Assembly: GCA_015233285.1 (NCBI GenBank)
Contig: JADFYA010000279.1
Span: 1 to 5,050, forward strand
Source of the DNA: Deltaproteobacteria bacterium
Lineage (GTDB): Bacteria > Desulfobacterota > JADFXK01
Length of the DNA stretch: 5,050 nucleotides
Direction of reading: 5' to 3'
Of this stretch, positions 5,014 through 5,050 are shown piece after piece; position 1 is the first letter of the stretch; every line of letters begins with the position of its first letter. A program made the position numbers and the translations under genes. A model generated the notes under the pieces. That model did not search any database. It saw nothing but the letters and a program-made list of their open reading frames with translations, and was not told the DNA's origin.

Positions 5014-5050
5014 ACATAAAACCGCCGGCAATCCCGTACTTAAGCCGTAG

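Overview
This window looks like a chromosomal segment of a Gram-negative bacterium. It combines a periplasmic FecR/PEGA protein with a signal peptide, PilZ (cyclic-di-GMP receptor) proteins and a convincing sigma-54 promoter. Base composition is near 50% GC. A Desulfobacterota (deltaproteobacterial) host would fit this mix, but that is an inference from gene content and not from a marker gene. No rRNA, tRNA, transposase or CRISPR array is visible.

Layout. Positions 1-275 hold the 3' end of a PilZ-domain gene read from the left edge. Positions 276-921 carry no credible protein gene but are rich in signals: an NtrC-like palindrome (500-517), a -24/-12 sigma-54 element (599-615), and a leader of about 295 nt with several possible RNA folds (665-703, 787-828, 831-843). 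Positions 922-1998 encode a secreted PEGA + FecR protein. A possible 34-residue ORF overlaps its stop codon. Positions 2126-3022 encode a complete 298-aa PilZ protein whose C-terminal part is paralogous to the truncated gene at the left edge (45 of 79 residues identical by eye). After a 193-bp gap with a possible 18-codon ORF, 3216-3899 encodes a protein with two membrane segments and a cytoplasmic coiled coil. On the opposite strand, 3960-4775 encodes a class I SAM-dependent methyltransferase. The two convergent genes share a probable bidirectional terminator at 3895-3937. The right end (4915-5013) is a non-coding block of nested inverted repeats resembling a REP/BIME-type dispersed palindromic element.

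How the genes may work together. The four plus-strand genes (pilZ-like, PEGA-FecR, pilZ-like, two-TM coiled-coil protein) could form an envelope module. In that reading cytoplasmic c-di-GMP is read by the PilZ proteins, a periplasmic FecR/PEGA protein acts outside the inner membrane, and the two-TM protein could bridge the compartments. The sigma-54 promoter with an upstream activator-like site ahead of fecR suggests activation by an enhancer-binding protein. All of this is inference from gene order; I do not recognise it as a named system. The methyltransferase is probably unrelated.
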